Origin: an uncultured Burkholderiales bacterium
GTDB lineage: Bacteria > Pseudomonadota > Gammaproteobacteria > Burkholderiales > Burkholderiaceae_C
Assembly (NCBI GenBank): GCA_937873395.1
Contig: CALMYH010000012.1
Span: 1-53,904, forward strand
DNA length: 53,904 bases
Direction of reading: 5' to 3'
Made by a program: the position numbers and the translations under genes. Below, in pieces: positions 7,180 to 14,697 of this stretch. Position 1 is the stretch's first letter; each line of letters begins with the position of its first letter. The notes under the pieces are model-generated. The model was not told the DNA's origin and did not search any database. It worked only from the letters and a program-made list of their open reading frames with translations.

Positions 7180-9255
7180 ATGGCCCAAAGCATTCGAGAC
7201 GACGACGGTGTATCCAACACCTCCCGCAACGTCAGCCTGACCGAACTGGTCGATCAGGCCATCGCACAAAACCCCCAAAGGCGCCTTTTGCTGAAGTCAG
7301 GGCTGGGCGCCGCGATGCTGCCCTTCCTGGGGGGCCTGGCCGCCTGCGGCGGTGGCAGCGACACGGTCACCACGCCCCCGCCCGCCACGCCTCGGGAAGC
7401 GGTCCTGGGCTTCAATCCGGTGGCGGCATCGAGCGGCGATGTGGTGATCGTGCCGGAAGGCTACACGGCCGAGATCCTGAACAGCTGGGGCGATCCGCTG
7501 TTTGCCGACAGCCCCGACTTCGCCGGCGATGCCAGCGAGACCTGGCGCGAGGCCGAGCTGCAGGTGGGGGACAACCACGACGGCATGAGCTTCTTCCCGC
7601 TGCCCTTCGGCACCGAAAGCAACGACCGCGGTCTGCTGGTGCTCAACCACGAGTACATCAACCCCGAGTACTACTACAAGCCCGAGCTGGAGGCCGGCAC
7701 GGGCGAATGGTATGAGCCTTTCACCTTCGAAAAGGTGCGCAAGGGCCTGGCCGGTCATGGCCTGAGCGTGATGGAGGTCCAGCGCAACGCCGACGGCAGC
7801 TGGCGCTATGTCAAGGGCTCGCCCTACAACCGCCGGGTCACCGGTTACACCCCCATCGAGCTCACCGGCCCGGTGCGTGGCAACGCGGCCGTGCGCACGG
7901 CCGCCGACCCAACCGGCACCGAGGTGCTGGGCACCCTGAACAACTGCGCCAACGGCCAGACCCCCTGGGGCACCTACCTGACCTGCGAGGAAAACTCCAA
8001 CGGCTACTTCGGCTGGAACGGCAGCCGCACCCGCACCGCCGCCGAAGCGCGCTACGGCTACAGCCAGAACGGTTTCGGCTACATGTGGCACACCCAGGAT
8101 CCACGTTTCGACCTGAACGCCAACCCCAACGAGCCGAACCGGTTCCACTGGGTGGTGGAAGTGGACCCCTACAACCCGCAGAGCAAGCCGAAGAAGCGCA
8201 CCGCCCTGGGCCGTTTCAAGCACGAGAACATCGAGATCGTGATCGGTGCCGACAACACCGTGGTGGCCTACTCGGGCGACGACGAGCGCGGCGACTACAT
8301 CTACAAGTTCGTGTGTGCCAACCCGTTCAACCCCACCAACATGGCCGCCAACCGCGACCTGCTGGACTCGGGCACCCTGTACGTGGCCCGCTTCGATGCC
8401 GGTGCCGTGGCCGGTGACAACCGGGGTATCGGCGAATGGATCGCCCTGGTGCACGGCCAGAACGGCCTGACGGTGGAAAACGGCTTCGCCGATCAGGCCG
8501 ACGTCCTGATTCGCACCCGCATGGCCGCCGACTTTGTGGGCGCCACCCGGATGGACCGCCCGGAGTGGATCGCGGCCAACCCGACCCGGTTGGGCGACGT
8601 GTACATCGCGCTGACGAACAACTCACAGCGCGGAACCACTTTCGCCGTCGACGAGGCCAACCCGCGCGCCTCCAACGCCTGGGGCCACATCCTGCGCTGG
8701 ACCGAAACCGGCGCCGACCCCAAGGCCACCACCTTCACCTGGGACATGTTCCTGCTGGCGGGCAACCCGGTCGCCTTCCCGGACCGCACCGACCCGCGCT
8801 CGGGCTCGTTGAACATCACCCCCGAGAACATGTTCAACTCGCCCGACGGCCTGTACTTCGACCAGAGCGGTCGCCTCTGGATCCAGACCGACGGTTCCTT
8901 CGCCAACACCAACAATTTCGCCGGCATGGGCAACAACCAGATGCTGGCCGCCGATGTCGAGACCGGCGAGGTACGGCGATTCCTGGTCGGCCCGTCGGGC
9001 TGCGAAATCACCGGTCTGGCCTTCACACCCGACCGCCGGACCATGTTCGTCAACGTGCAGCACCCGGGCGAAGTGGGATCCCACCCGAACCGCCCGGCCC
9101 AGTCCGGGGACGATCAGATCGCCCGCAACCCGACGGCCTTCTCCATCTGGCCGGCCAGCCAGACCAATCCGCCCGCCAACCGCGCCGACGCCGGCCGTCC
9201 GCGTTCGGCCACGGTGGTCGTTCGCCGCCTGGACGGTGGCGTGATCGGCGGCTGA
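7180..9255 (+). CDS. phoX: PhoX-family alkaline phosphatase (first copy), Tat lipoprotein
   Basis: The 691-residue protein belongs to the PhoX (DUF839) family of Ca2+/Fe3+ alkaline phosphatases that release Pi from organic phosphates outside the cytoplasm. The N-terminus has a twin arginine (NPQRRLLLKSGLGAAMLP, RR at about 34-35) ending in LAAC, a lipobox, so a Tat-exported lipoprotein is predicted. Family blocks are VPEGYTAEIL, LVLNHEYINPEYY, TLNNCANGQTPWGTYLTCEEN (21 residues, 7934-7996; its first Cys corresponds to the iron-ligand Cys of characterised PhoX), MDRPEW and a C-terminal VVRRLDGGVIGG. The ATG at 7180 has GGAG 7 nt upstream; a GTG at 7168 is less likely. A second copy lies at 15429. 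Confidence 0.93.
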   Translation: MAQSIRDDDGVSNTSRNVSLTELVDQAIAQNPQRRLLLKSGLGAAMLPFLGGLAACGGGSDTVTTPPPATPREAVLGFNPVAASSGDVVIVPEGYTAEILNSWGDPLFADSPDFAGDASETWREAELQVGDNHDGMSFFPLPFGTESNDRGLLVLNHEYINPEYYYKPELEAGTGEWYEPFTFEKVRKGLAGHGLSVMEVQRNADGSWRYVKGSPYNRRVTGYTPIELTGPVRGNAAVRTAADPTGTEVLGTLNNCANGQTPWGTYLTCEENSNGYFGWNGSRTRTAAEARYGYSQNGFGYMWHTQDPRFDLNANPNEPNRFHWVVEVDPYNPQSKPKKRTALGRFKHENIEIVIGADNTVVAYSGDDERGDYIYKFVCANPFNPTNMAANRDLLDSGTLYVARFDAGAVAGDNRGIGEWIALVHGQNGLTVENGFADQADVLIRTRMAADFVGATRMDRPEWIAANPTRLGDVYIALTNNSQRGTTFAVDEANPRASNAWGHILRWTETGADPKATTFTWDMFLLAGNPVAFPDRTDPRSGSLNITPENMFNSPDGLYFDQSGRLWIQTDGSFANTNNFAGMGNNQMLAADVETGEVRRFLVGPSGCEITGLAFTPDRRTMFVNVQHPGEVGSHPNRPAQSGDDQIARNPTAFSIWPASQTNPPANRADAGRPRSATVVVRRLDGGVIGG

Positions 9256-9311
9256 TTTCCGCTTGCTTAGGGAAGCCGGGCGTGGGTATGCCAGTCCGCA
9301 CCGGCATTGAC

Positions 9312-9344
9312 GGGGGTGGGTGCCTTGTGCCCACCTCCTTTTTT
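9312..9344 (+). terminator. Rho-independent terminator after the first phoX
   Basis: A 12-bp stem (9312-9323 with 9327-9338, three G-U pairs, 3-nt loop) is followed by six T (9339-9344), 56 nt beyond the phoX stop. Confidence 0.75.
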
Positions 9345-9383
9345 CATCTCGGCCACAAAGGCCGCATTTCCTCGGAGACTCCC

Positions 9384-9482
9384 ATGACTCGGGTGCAGGC
9401 TCGCAACACGGTGCAGCGACCGGCGGCCGAGGCGTACTCGCACCAGTCGGTGGTGAGCGCCGGCGGTCTGACGCAGCCCTGA
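9384..9482 (+). CDS. Candidate 32-residue small protein between phoX and the glycosyltransferase
   Basis: The ORF starts at an ATG with GGAG 6 nt upstream (9374-9377) and encodes MTRVQARNTVQRPAAEAYSH followed by QSVVSAGGLTQP. It lies between the phoX terminator and a perfect 11-bp hairpin that begins 4 nt after its stop. The peptide is soluble, slightly basic and lacks a signal peptide. I do not recognise it. No promoter is obvious, so it could depend on read-through. In this GC-rich DNA a 32-codon ORF can occur by chance; the ribosome-binding site and flanking hairpins are the only support. Confidence 0.4.
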   Translation: MTRVQARNTVQRPAAEAYSHQSVVSAGGLTQP

Positions 9483-9485
9483 TGC

Positions 9486-9510
9486 CGAACCCCGCCGGCG
9501 GCGGGGTTCG
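9486..9510. terminator. Perfect 11-bp hairpin between the small ORF and the glycosyltransferase
   Basis: CGAACCCCGCC (9486-9496) pairs perfectly with GGCGGGGTTCG (9500-9510) around a GGC loop. It lies between two converging stops (9482 and 9513). No T-run follows on either strand, so it is a stable hairpin that may end both transcripts or protect 3' ends. Confidence 0.5.
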
Positions 9511-9512
9511 GG

Positions 9513-10742
9513 TCATGCGACCGGCAGGGCGAGAGCGGCCGGTCGCGGCGACGGACTCGAAAGCAGGCCGGACCACAGCTCCTCGACCTGGCCTGCGATG
9601 CGCTGCCAGTCCTGGGAAGCGACGCGACGGGCGGCCCGCTGGCCTGCCATGCGCAGGGTGTCGACCTGCCCGGCCAGGGCGGCCGCCTGTTCAAGATAGC
9701 GTTCCTCGCGTCCTGCACTGGCCAGCCAGCCGTCCTCACCCGATGTGATCCATTCGGCCGCTGCCGCCACATCGAACGCCAGCACCGGCAGGCCGCTGGC
9801 CATGGCTTCCAGTGTGACGTTGCCGAAGGTCTCGGTCAGGCTGGGAAAAAGCATCAGATCGGCGCTGGCGTAGCAGACCGCCAGTTCGGCATGGCTGCAC
9901 TGCCCCATGAAGATGGCCTCGGGGCAGCGGCGCTGCAGGGCGGCGCGCATCGGGCCGTCGCCGGCGAACACCAGTCGGGTCCCGGCACCGGAATGCCGCA
10001 TGGTTTCGTAGGCCCGCACGACCAGATCCAGGTTTTTTTCGGCCGCCAGGCGACCCACCGCGAGCAGGACGGTGTCGCCCTCGCCAGCACCCCAGCGATG
10101 GCGCAGCGACTCGTCGCGCCGCCCCGGATGGAACAGGCGCGTATCGATGCCCCGCCCCACGACGCGCACGCGCTCGAAGCCCTGGTTGATGAGCTCGGCG
10201 GCCAGGGCGCGTGTGGGCACCATGGTGAAGCCGGTCTGGTTGTGAAAGCGCCGCAGGTAGGCCGCAATGGGTTTCCTGAGCCATCCCAGACCGTAATGGG
10301 CACTGTAGCTGTGAAAGTTGGTCCGGAAGTCCGAGCTCACCGGCAGTCGCAGCCGGCGGGCCGCCTGCAGGGCCGACCAGCCCAGGGGGCCCTCGGTGGC
10401 GATGTGCACCAGATCGGGCCGTCGGAAGGTCCACGACTGTTGCAGCGCGCGACGGGCGGGCAAGCCCAGTTTGAGTTGAGGGTATCGCGGAATCGGCATG
10501 CCGCGCATGAGCTTTTCTTCAAGGCCACTCGCGGACGCCTCGCCCCCATCCGGCACCTGCCGCGGCCGCACCAACTGGATCCGATGGCCACGGTCGCACA
10601 GGGTGCTGACGAGGCGAGCCAGTGTCAACGCCACGCCATTGACCTCGGGCGGCCAGGTCTCGGTCACCACCGCCAGTTGCAGGCGAGGCTGGTGGACGGG
10701 CAGATCCTGCAGCAGCAGGTCGGAGCAGGGGTCGTGTCTCAT
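9513..10742 (-). CDS. GT4-family glycosyltransferase, probable diacylglycerol or lipid glycosyltransferase
   Basis: This 409-residue GT-B enzyme opens LAVVTETWPPEVNGVALTLA, the start shared by MgtA/SqdX/alpha-mannosyltransferase-like GT4 enzymes. The C-terminal domain has the donor site VGRLAAEKNLDLVV, FAGDGP and the EX7E region FPSLTETFGNVTLEAMASG. It transfers a sugar from a nucleotide-sugar donor; a lipid acceptor is inferred because such enzymes make phosphorus-free glycolipids during Pi starvation and this gene lies in a phosphate-related island. The ATG at 10742 is chosen over 10787, though neither has a strong ribosome-binding site. It is divergent from the Mpo1-like gene across 176 nt with Pho-box-like repeats. 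Confidence 0.82.
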   Translation of the reverse strand: MRHDPCSDLLLQDLPVHQPRLQLAVVTETWPPEVNGVALTLARLVSTLCDRGHRIQLVRPRQVPDGGEASASGLEEKLMRGMPIPRYPQLKLGLPARRALQQSWTFRRPDLVHIATEGPLGWSALQAARRLRLPVSSDFRTNFHSYSAHYGLGWLRKPIAAYLRRFHNQTGFTMVPTRALAAELINQGFERVRVVGRGIDTRLFHPGRRDESLRHRWGAGEGDTVLLAVGRLAAEKNLDLVVRAYETMRHSGAGTRLVFAGDGPMRAALQRRCPEAIFMGQCSHAELAVCYASADLMLFPSLTETFGNVTLEAMASGLPVLAFDVAAAAEWITSGEDGWLASAGREERYLEQAAALAGQVDTLRMAGQRAARRVASQDWQRIAGQVEELWSGLLSSPSPRPAALALPVA

Positions 10743-10796
10743 GCGCGCAGTCTCGCCGGCCAGCGCAACAAACTGATGACAAGGCATCGCTGTTTC

Positions 10797-10825
10797 GTGT
10801 CAGCCACATGCCACCCGAATGACCC
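10797..10825 (-). promoter_or_regulatory. Possible Pho-box repeats facing the glycosyltransferase gene
   Basis: On the minus strand three 7-mers with 4-nt spacers read GGGTCAT (10825-10819), GTGGCAT (10814-10808) and CTGACAC (10803-10797), each 5 of 7 to CTGTCAT. No convincing -10 lies 10 nt downstream, so this is weaker than the forward site at 10833. Confidence 0.35.
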
Positions 10826-10832
10826 TCCCCAT

Positions 10833-10866
10833 CTGTCACGCCGGTTTCATGCGGACGCCGCAAGAT
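10833..10866 (+). promoter_or_regulatory. Pho box and -10 upstream of the Mpo1-like gene
   Basis: CTGTCAC (10833-10839), spacer GCCG, GTTTCAT (10844-10850) give 11 of 14 matches to the PhoB box. CAAGAT (10861-10866) follows after exactly 10 nt, the spacing of characterised PhoB-activated promoters. Confidence 0.5.
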
Positions 10867-10918
10867 GCGCCGGGGCTGGGTCGCCGGCCTCCAACCGTTG
10901 AAACGCCAAGGAGATGAT

Positions 10919-11524
10919 GTGAACAGCTTCTTCCAGGAACTCGCCACGCAGCGCTGGGACGATCACCGCTACTACCACCACAGCCGGATCAACCAGGCCC
11001 TGCACCTGGTCAGCGCCATCAGCTTTCTGGTCGCCTACCTGTGGCTCCTGATCGACCCGGTGGTCTCGGCCCTGATCGCCTGGCTGATCTCCATGACTTC
11101 GCGGCAGGCCGGACATTTCTTTTTCGAACCCAAGGGGTACGACGAGATCAACCAGGCCACCCACGAGCACAAAGAGGCGATCAAGGTGGGGTACAACCTG
11201 CAACGCAAGGTGGTGCTGATGGCCTTGTGGGCCCTGGTGCCGCTGGTCATTGCCCTGCATCCCGGTGCCCTTGGCCTGGTGGAAGCCCACGAAGACTTCA
11301 ACGGCTACATCCGGCAGGTCGGCGCCGCCTGGCTGCTGCTGGGCATCGGCGGCCTGCTGTTCCGGGTCGTGCAGCTCTGGTTCCTCAAGGATCTGCGGAC
11401 CGGTCTGGTCTGGGCCACCAAGATCCTCACCGATCCCTTCCACGACATCGCTCTCTACCACAAGGCGCCCCTGCACCTGATGCGCGGCGAGTGGCTGGAC
11501 CCGGGCCACGGTCGGGCCCGCTGA
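10919..11524 (+). CDS. Mpo1-like (DUF962-type) multi-pass membrane protein
   Basis: The 201-residue protein has about four hydrophobic helices. Its N-terminal His motif YYHHSRINQALH and the later GHFFFEP and THEHKEA resemble the conserved histidines of the Mpo1/DUF962 family. The yeast member is an Fe2+-dependent dioxygenase of 2-hydroxy fatty acids. The start is the GTG at 10919 because AAGGAG lies 5 nt upstream; the frame also opens earlier at 10865 without a site. A Pho-box-like repeat with a correctly spaced -10 precedes it. A role in fatty-acid or lipid turnover under Pi limitation is inference, and the family match is from motifs only. Confidence 0.6.
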   Translation: MNSFFQELATQRWDDHRYYHHSRINQALHLVSAISFLVAYLWLLIDPVVSALIAWLISMTSRQAGHFFFEPKGYDEINQATHEHKEAIKVGYNLQRKVVLMALWALVPLVIALHPGALGLVEAHEDFNGYIRQVGAAWLLLGIGGLLFRVVQLWFLKDLRTGLVWATKILTDPFHDIALYHKAPLHLMRGEWLDPGHGRAR

Positions 11525-11550
11525 GTCCTGACCCCGGTGCCCGTCGGGCC

Positions 11551-13200
11551 TCAGAACCCGAAACGGGCCGCCAGAAACTCGCGCAGCACGCGTCGGCGGA
11601 TCCAGCGATCGTTCAGGCCTTCCGGATTCATCCACCAGCCGCTCCTGCGCATGTCGCGACCCGCCTTCACGAAGCGTTCCACCACCTCCGCGAACTCGGC
11701 ATCGTCCATGCGCAGACTGAAGATCAGCCGTCCGGTTCCGACCCAGCTCAGGGCCACACCATGCCAGCGCAGGTAATACTGCAGCATCCAGTTGTAGCGC
11801 GAGGGCTCGGTGAAATCGATGGTCCAGATGCTCTGCAGGTGAGCCGCACGCATGGGCAGCGCCTCGCGTTCCATGGTTTCGTTGAACAGGCGGGCGCGCG
11901 CATCCCAGCGCTCATCCTGCCCCTCATAGGCCGCGAGCACCTCCGGGTCGTCCAGGCGCTTGAGGAAGGCGGACATGCCGGCCATCACATAAGGATGGGC
12001 ATTGAAAGTGCCACGCGCCAGGCACAGATCGGCCGGTCGGTCGTCGCGGTAACGGCGCATCAGGTCGTGGCGGCCGCACAGGACACCCACCGGGTAGCCC
12101 CCGGCGATCGTCTTGCCGTAGGTCACCATGTCGGCCTGCACGCCGAAGTAGGCCTGTGCGCCGCCCGGTGCCAGCCGGAAGCCGAGAAACACCTCGTCCA
12201 TGATCAGCACGATTCGCCGCTCGGTGCATACCTGGCGCAGCCGCTGCAGCCAGTCGGCGTAGGCCTGCCGGTCGAATCCGGCGCGGCGGCTGCTGTCAAG
12301 CAGGGCGGAGTCGGCCGGGGCGTTGCGATTCGGATGCAGGGCCTGCAGGGGGTTGACCAGCACACAGGCGATGTCGCGCCGGTGCCGCAACACGTCCAGG
12401 CTGCGCTCGCTGATGTCGGCCAGGGTGTAAGTTTCCCGCGGCGGCATCGGATTGCCCGGCCCCGGCTGCACATCGTCCCACCAGCCGTGGTAGGCCCCGC
12501 AGAAGCGCACCAGGTGGCGCCGCCCGGTGTGGTAGCGGGCCAGCCGGACCGCCTGCATCACCGCCTCCGTGCCCGACATGTGGAAGGACACCTCGTCCTG
12601 CCCCGAGATGTCCTGCAGGCGCTCCACAATGCCTGCGACGCAGGGGTGGTAGGCGCCCAGCACCGGGCCGAGCGCCTCGGCCACCTGCAAGCCCTCGGCC
12701 ATGCAGGCCTTGTAGAAGTCCACCCCCATCACATTCACCCCGTAGGAACCGGTCAGATCGATGAACCGGTTGCCGTCCAGATCGATGAGCGTGTGGCCCT
12801 GGGCCGATGCCACAAAGGCGCCCACAGGCAGGTGCTGGCGGACCAGGGGCGCGAACTGGAAAGGCACCCGGTAGGCGCTGGTCAGCTGAAGGTCGGCAAG
12901 CCCCTCCCTCGCCTGGCGGGTCAGCGCCAGCGAACGGGCATAGCGGGTGGAGAAACCGGCGGACAAGGCCTCGAAAGCCTCCCGGCGCCGCTGGGCCACC
13001 CCTTCATCCGCCCCGTCACAACGAAAGAATTCGTGCTCGTCGTAGTGGTAGGCCGGCAGCCAACGGGCCAGACGCTTGGCCATTCGGGAATGGCCTGCCA
13101 GCGAACGGTGCTTGGCACGCGAAAGCGCCAGACGCCGGGACAGCATGGGCCAGCTCAGGGCCAGCGCGCCCAAAGGCAAAGCGTAGGGCAAAACAGACAT
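11551..13200 (-). CDS. Class III PLP aminotransferase (glutamate-1-semialdehyde aminomutase-like) with N-terminal membrane anchor
   Basis: The 549-residue protein has a complete fold type I PLP domain: SGTEAVMQAVRLAR (about 209), CGAYHGWWDD, the cofactor Asp in LIMDEVFLGFR (about 335) and the Schiff-base Lys in YGKTIAGGYPVG (about K363). It is about 120 residues longer than HemL. The extra N-terminus begins with a hydrophobic segment (YALPLGALALSWPML) and then a basic helix, which suggests membrane anchoring. It therefore is unlikely to be the tetrapyrrole enzyme. The ATG has AGGAG upstream. It is divergent from the phosphatidylserine decarboxylase gene across 59 nt. An amino-lipid or head-group substrate is possible but unproven. 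Confidence 0.82.
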   Translation of the reverse strand: MSVLPYALPLGALALSWPMLSRRLALSRAKHRSLAGHSRMAKRLARWLPAYHYDEHEFFRCDGADEGVAQRRREAFEALSAGFSTRYARSLALTRQAREGLADLQLTSAYRVPFQFAPLVRQHLPVGAFVASAQGHTLIDLDGNRFIDLTGSYGVNVMGVDFYKACMAEGLQVAEALGPVLGAYHPCVAGIVERLQDISGQDEVSFHMSGTEAVMQAVRLARYHTGRRHLVRFCGAYHGWWDDVQPGPGNPMPPRETYTLADISERSLDVLRHRRDIACVLVNPLQALHPNRNAPADSALLDSSRRAGFDRQAYADWLQRLRQVCTERRIVLIMDEVFLGFRLAPGGAQAYFGVQADMVTYGKTIAGGYPVGVLCGRHDLMRRYRDDRPADLCLARGTFNAHPYVMAGMSAFLKRLDDPEVLAAYEGQDERWDARARLFNETMEREALPMRAAHLQSIWTIDFTEPSRYNWMLQYYLRWHGVALSWVGTGRLIFSLRMDDAEFAEVVERFVKAGRDMRRSGWWMNPEGLNDRWIRRRVLREFLAARFGF

Positions 13201-13259
13201 GGGGTTGACTCCTGCGGAACAGCCGCCCGCATCTTTTATGGCATCGAAGTGACACGCGC

Positions 13260-14156
13260 ATGAAAATCACCCATCAACTGAAGCGGCTGGCGCTGCAGGA
13301 AGACCTGAATTTCCTGCTGACCAACCGCATTCCCCGCCTCGCGGCCACGCGCTTCGTGGGGTGGTTCAGCCGCATCCGCCACCCCTGGGTCTACCGCCTC
13401 TCGATGTGGGTGTGGACGCGCTTCACCGACCTGGACCTGAGCGAGGCCAGGCACACCGGGTTCCGGAGCCTGCACGAGTGCTTCACGCGCGAGCTTCGAC
13501 CCGGGGCCCGGCCGGTGGACAACACGGACACGGTGATCGTCAGCCCGAGCGACGGCATCGTCGGCGCCACCGGCACCATCGAGGCCGTGGGGCCGAACCG
13601 CACCCAGGTCTTCCAGATCAAGGGCTTCCCTTACCTGCTGGAGGACCTGCTGGGCAACACCCCGCAAGGCACCCGGTGGGCGTCCGCCCTGGTCGGGGGC
13701 TGCTACGTGACGCTGCGCCTGACCTCGGCCATGTACCACCGCTTCCATGCACCGGACCACGCGCGGCTGTCCCACGTCACCTACATCAGCGGTGACACCT
13801 GGAATGTCAACCCGATTGCCCTCAGGCGCATCGAGCGCCTGTTCTGCAAGAACGAGCGGGCGGTTCTCCACCTGGAGCTGGCCGACGGCCGCTGGCTGCT
13901 GCTGGTGCCTGTGGCGGCGATCCTGGTGGCGAGCCTGCGACTGCACGCACTGGACGTGCCGCTGAACCTGCGTTACCCGGGACCCAACGAGCTGCCCTGC
14001 GACGCCCACTACGCGCGCGGCGATGAGATAGGATGGTTCGAGCACGGATCGACCATCGTCGTGCTGGCTCCTCCAGACCTGTCCCTGGCACCGGGCATGG
14101 TCAGCGGGCGCCTGTTGCGCATGGGGGAGGCCTTGCTGCGCAAGCCGGCGCCATGA
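13260..14156 (+). CDS. psd: Phosphatidylserine decarboxylase
   Basis: The 298-residue protein fits the pyruvoyl-dependent decarboxylase that converts phosphatidylserine to phosphatidylethanolamine at the inner membrane. It shows the catalytic Asp in VSPSDGIVG (about residue 99), the His motif YHRFHAP and the self-cleavage motif in FEHGSTIVV, where the Ser becomes the pyruvoyl group. The length is nearer the E. coli type (322) than the short type (about 215) that I recall as the housekeeping enzyme in many betaproteobacteria, so this may be a second, specialised copy. Its neighbours are the membrane-anchored aminotransferase, a Pho-controlled small gene and PAP2. Confidence 0.9.
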   Translation: MKITHQLKRLALQEDLNFLLTNRIPRLAATRFVGWFSRIRHPWVYRLSMWVWTRFTDLDLSEARHTGFRSLHECFTRELRPGARPVDNTDTVIVSPSDGIVGATGTIEAVGPNRTQVFQIKGFPYLLEDLLGNTPQGTRWASALVGGCYVTLRLTSAMYHRFHAPDHARLSHVTYISGDTWNVNPIALRRIERLFCKNERAVLHLELADGRWLLLVPVAAILVASLRLHALDVPLNLRYPGPNELPCDAHYARGDEIGWFEHGSTIVVLAPPDLSLAPGMVSGRLLRMGEALLRKPAP

Positions 14157-14186
14157 CCTCTCAACCGCACAAGATGGGTGCAGGCA

Positions 14187-14231
14187 CCGTCATTTTTCTG
14201 TCATTTTTCATTCACGAAAACCGGGCACGCT
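14187..14231 (+). promoter_or_regulatory. Near-consensus Pho box and possible -10 upstream of the 101-residue protein
   Basis: CCGTCAT (14187-14193), TTTT, CTGTCAT (14198-14204), TTTT, CATTCAC (14209-14215). The first two units match CTGTCAT-N4-CTGTCAT at 13 of 14 positions with an A/T spacer, and a third unit continues the 11-bp phase. Ten nt after the third unit is CACGCT (14226-14231), a weak -10; TATCCT at 14237-14242 is an alternative. Confidence 0.75.
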
Positions 14232-14294
14232 GCGGATATCCTAGGGGAATCCCTGCGTACCGCAGTATGCACGACCCACTTCTGGAGTTCCCCC

Positions 14295-14600
14295 ATGCGA
14301 GCCGTCAAGAAAGCCCGTAAGCTGATCGAAGCCAACCCCACGCACAGCACCGCCGAGACCCTTTCCCGCCTGGTGCTGGCACTCGAGTCCAGGACACCGT
14401 TCCAGCTGGACGAGCTGTACAAGCTGAGCTATGCGGATTTCGAGCTGGCGCTGGCCGTGATTGCCGAATGGCGCCTGGACCGCTACTACACCAGCAAGGC
14501 GGTGCTGCTGGACCTTTCCTTGCAGGTCGAGCAAGGCAAGACCAAGGCGGCCGCGCAAGACACGGCCACCCCGGCGCAGGCGCCGACAGCCCAAGGCTGA
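14295..14600 (+). CDS. Small helical protein of unknown function under a Pho box
   Basis: This 101-residue, mostly helical, soluble protein has an ATG with GGAG 7 nt upstream. The body (AETLSRLVLALESRTPFQL, then ELALAVIAEWRLDRYY) suggests two or three amphipathic helices. The last 25 residues are Ala/Thr/Gln-rich and probably disordered. I recognise no domain and see no signal peptide. It lies 64 nt before the Pho box that precedes the PAP2 gene and about 80 nt after the best Pho box in the window, so expression under phosphate starvation is a firm prediction. Its function is not known. Confidence 0.8.
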   Translation: MRAVKKARKLIEANPTHSTAETLSRLVLALESRTPFQLDELYKLSYADFELALAVIAEWRLDRYYTSKAVLLDLSLQVEQGKTKAAAQDTATPAQAPTAQG

Positions 14601-14656
14601 TCGCCTGCCCGAATCGACCGTGACCTGAACCGGCCATCGCCCGGCCGGCAGAGGGA

Positions 14657-14690
14657 ACTTCACGAAGCTGTCATGTCGGTCGGCCATGCT
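14657..14690 (+). promoter_or_regulatory. Pho box and -10 upstream of the PAP2 gene
   Basis: ACTTCAC (14657-14663), GAAG, CTGTCAT (14668-14674) form a 7-4-7 repeat whose second unit is a perfect consensus. CATGCT (14685-14690) follows after exactly 10 nt and ends 7 nt before the ATG at 14698, so the transcript may be leaderless. Confidence 0.5.
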
Positions 14691-14697
14691 GGTCGTC

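Noticed and set aside
8436-9482. A 348-codon forward frame overlapping phoX
   Set aside because: It is a shadow of phoX; only its last 33 codons lie outside phoX with an independent ribosome-binding site, and these are listed separately as the 32-residue candidate.
13238-13255. A Pho-box-like repeat (GTGTCAC-TTCG-ATGCCAT on the minus strand) before the aminotransferase gene
   Set aside because: It has 10 of 14 matches but no -10-like hexamer 10 nt downstream, so it is not counted as a site.
11041-13263. A 740-codon open frame antisense to the aminotransferase
   Set aside because: It runs through the Mpo1-like gene end and the aminotransferase in a shadow frame; composition is Gln/His/Gly-rich and no family is recognised.
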